Source of the DNA: Acidobacteriaceae bacterium
GTDB lineage: Bacteria; Acidobacteriota; Terriglobia; Terriglobales; Acidobacteriaceae
Length of the DNA: 64,000 nucleotides
Assembly (NCBI GenBank): GCA_003139095.1
Contig: PLHW01000063.1
Coordinates: 15,644 to 79,643 of the forward strand
Direction of reading: 5' to 3'
Shown here: positions 63,509-64,000 of the stretch, in pieces
Layout of the letters: every line of letters starts with the position of its first letter
Position numbering within the stretch: position 1 is the stretch's first letter
Position numbers and translations under genes: made by a program
The notes under the pieces: generated by a model
The model's database searches: none
What the model was told of the DNA's origin: nothing
The model's input: the letters and a program-made list of their open reading frames with translations, nothing else

Positions 63509-64000
63509 TCAGTACCACCCAATCGGCGCCTCATTCAAGTTGATATACACCTGCTTTGTCTCCAGATACTCCTCGATCCCCCACGGCCCAAGTTCGCGCC
63601 CAAATCCCGACTGCTTGTAGCCTCCCCACGGCGCTTCAACATATGTCGGCTGCATGTGGTTCACCCACACAATGCCGGCGCGCAGCGACTTCACCGTGCG
63701 CATCGCTTTAAAAATGTCGCGCGTCCACACTGCCGCCGCCAGCCCATACGGCGAATCGTTCGCAATCTTTAGCGCGTCTTTCTCGTCGTCAAACGGAATC
63801 ACCGCCGCTACCGGCCCAAAGATCTCCTCCCGCGCAATCCGCGCGCTGTTGTCCACATCATAAAAAATCGTCGGTTGCACGTAGTATCCCTTCGCGAACT
63901 TCTCCGCGCGCCCGCCGCCCGACGCCACCTTCGCTTCCTTCTTCCCAATGTCGAGATACCCGAGCACCCGCTCATACTGCTCTTTGCTCACCAGCGCGCC
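63509..64000 (-). CDS. Aldehyde dehydrogenase, C-terminal part (cut by window end)
   Basis: The frame is open to base 64000, so only the last 163 residues are visible. ALDH features: GYYVQPTIFYDVDNSARIAR, EEIFGPVAAVIPFDDE, ANDSPYGLAAAVWT, RAGIVWVNHMQPTYVEAPWG and GYKQSGFGRELG, then the C-terminal dimerisation tail. The ending resembles betaine-aldehyde or aminobutyraldehyde dehydrogenases. The catalytic Cys lies outside the window. It is upstream of the two aminotransferase genes on the same strand. Confidence 0.9.
   Translation of the reverse strand, partial: GALVSKEQYERVLGYLDIGKKEAKVASGGGRAEKFAKGYYVQPTIFYDVDNSARIAREEIFGPVAAVIPFDDEKDALKIANDSPYGLAAAVWTRDIFKAMRTVKSLRAGIVWVNHMQPTYVEAPWGGYKQSGFGRELGPWGIEEYLETKQVYINLNEAPIGWY

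Overview
The window reads as a chromosomal segment of a GC-rich, Gram-negative-type soil bacterium, most likely an acidobacterium (Acidobacteriota). This is inferred from gene content: secreted beta-propeller and Hydin-type proteins, sedolisin (S53) proteases, CadC-like winged-helix/TPR regulators, hopanoid radical SAM HpnH, BlaI/M56 pairs and many signal-peptide proteins of unknown function. No taxonomic marker was compared. The 5' end cuts mutS2 and the 3' end cuts an aldehyde dehydrogenase. There is no prophage and no CRISPR array.

Layout. 1-6 kb: housekeeping genes mutS2, dnaG and rpoD, with a clear promoter and terminator for rpoD. 6-11 kb: accessory stretch with an AbrB/VapC-type toxin-antitoxin pair, tdh, tRNA-Ser(UGA), a decayed Crp/Fnr regulator, two small secreted proteins and an IS3-type remnant. 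11-16 kb: a BlaI/M56 pair, then a 1038-aa secreted YncE-propeller/phosphoesterase protein preceded by a tandem repeat and followed by a strong terminator. 16.4-20.3 kb: a stress island of three double-domain universal stress proteins and an internally duplicated protein. 20.7-23 kb: TPM-domain, nucleotidyltransferase-like and LemA genes.

23.0-30.9 kb is the centrepiece: a compact tryptophan/kynurenine catabolic operon (aminomuconate-semialdehyde dehydrogenase, aminomuconate deaminase, 3-hydroxyanthranilate dioxygenase, an ACMS decarboxylase fused in frame to tryptophan 2,3-dioxygenase, kynurenine 3-monooxygenase, kynureninase), with a convergent alpha/beta hydrolase that could be the missing formamidase. 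Together they would take tryptophan to alanine plus 4-oxalocrotonate. The single polypeptide carrying the first ring-opening step and the ACMS-detoxifying step is the most unusual object in the window.

31-36.3 kb: two large secreted proteins and a small one. 36.48-37.56 kb: an intact IS1-family element with 21-bp perfect inverted repeats, an 8-bp target duplication and a translationally coupled small membrane-protein passenger. 37.6-43.3 kb: alpha-hydroxy-acid oxidase, M19 dipeptidase, M20 peptidase, TatA and Maf, then a small secreted protein. 43.4-50.4 kb: HpnH and partner, an RsbU-like phosphatase, RarA and a TrmH-type methyltransferase separated by an AT-rich inverted repeat, Sua5 and a YdcF-like protein. 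50.7-59.7 kb: a winged-helix/TPR regulator, a sedolisin without propeptide, an FAD oxidoreductase, a TMTC-like membrane TPR protein and a YadA-head/S74 surface protein. 59.7-60.65 kb: an AT-rich noncoding stretch with five copies of a CTTTG-centred repeat. 60.65-64 kb: two class III aminotransferases and an aldehyde dehydrogenase in one minus-strand group, probably for amine or omega-amino-acid use.
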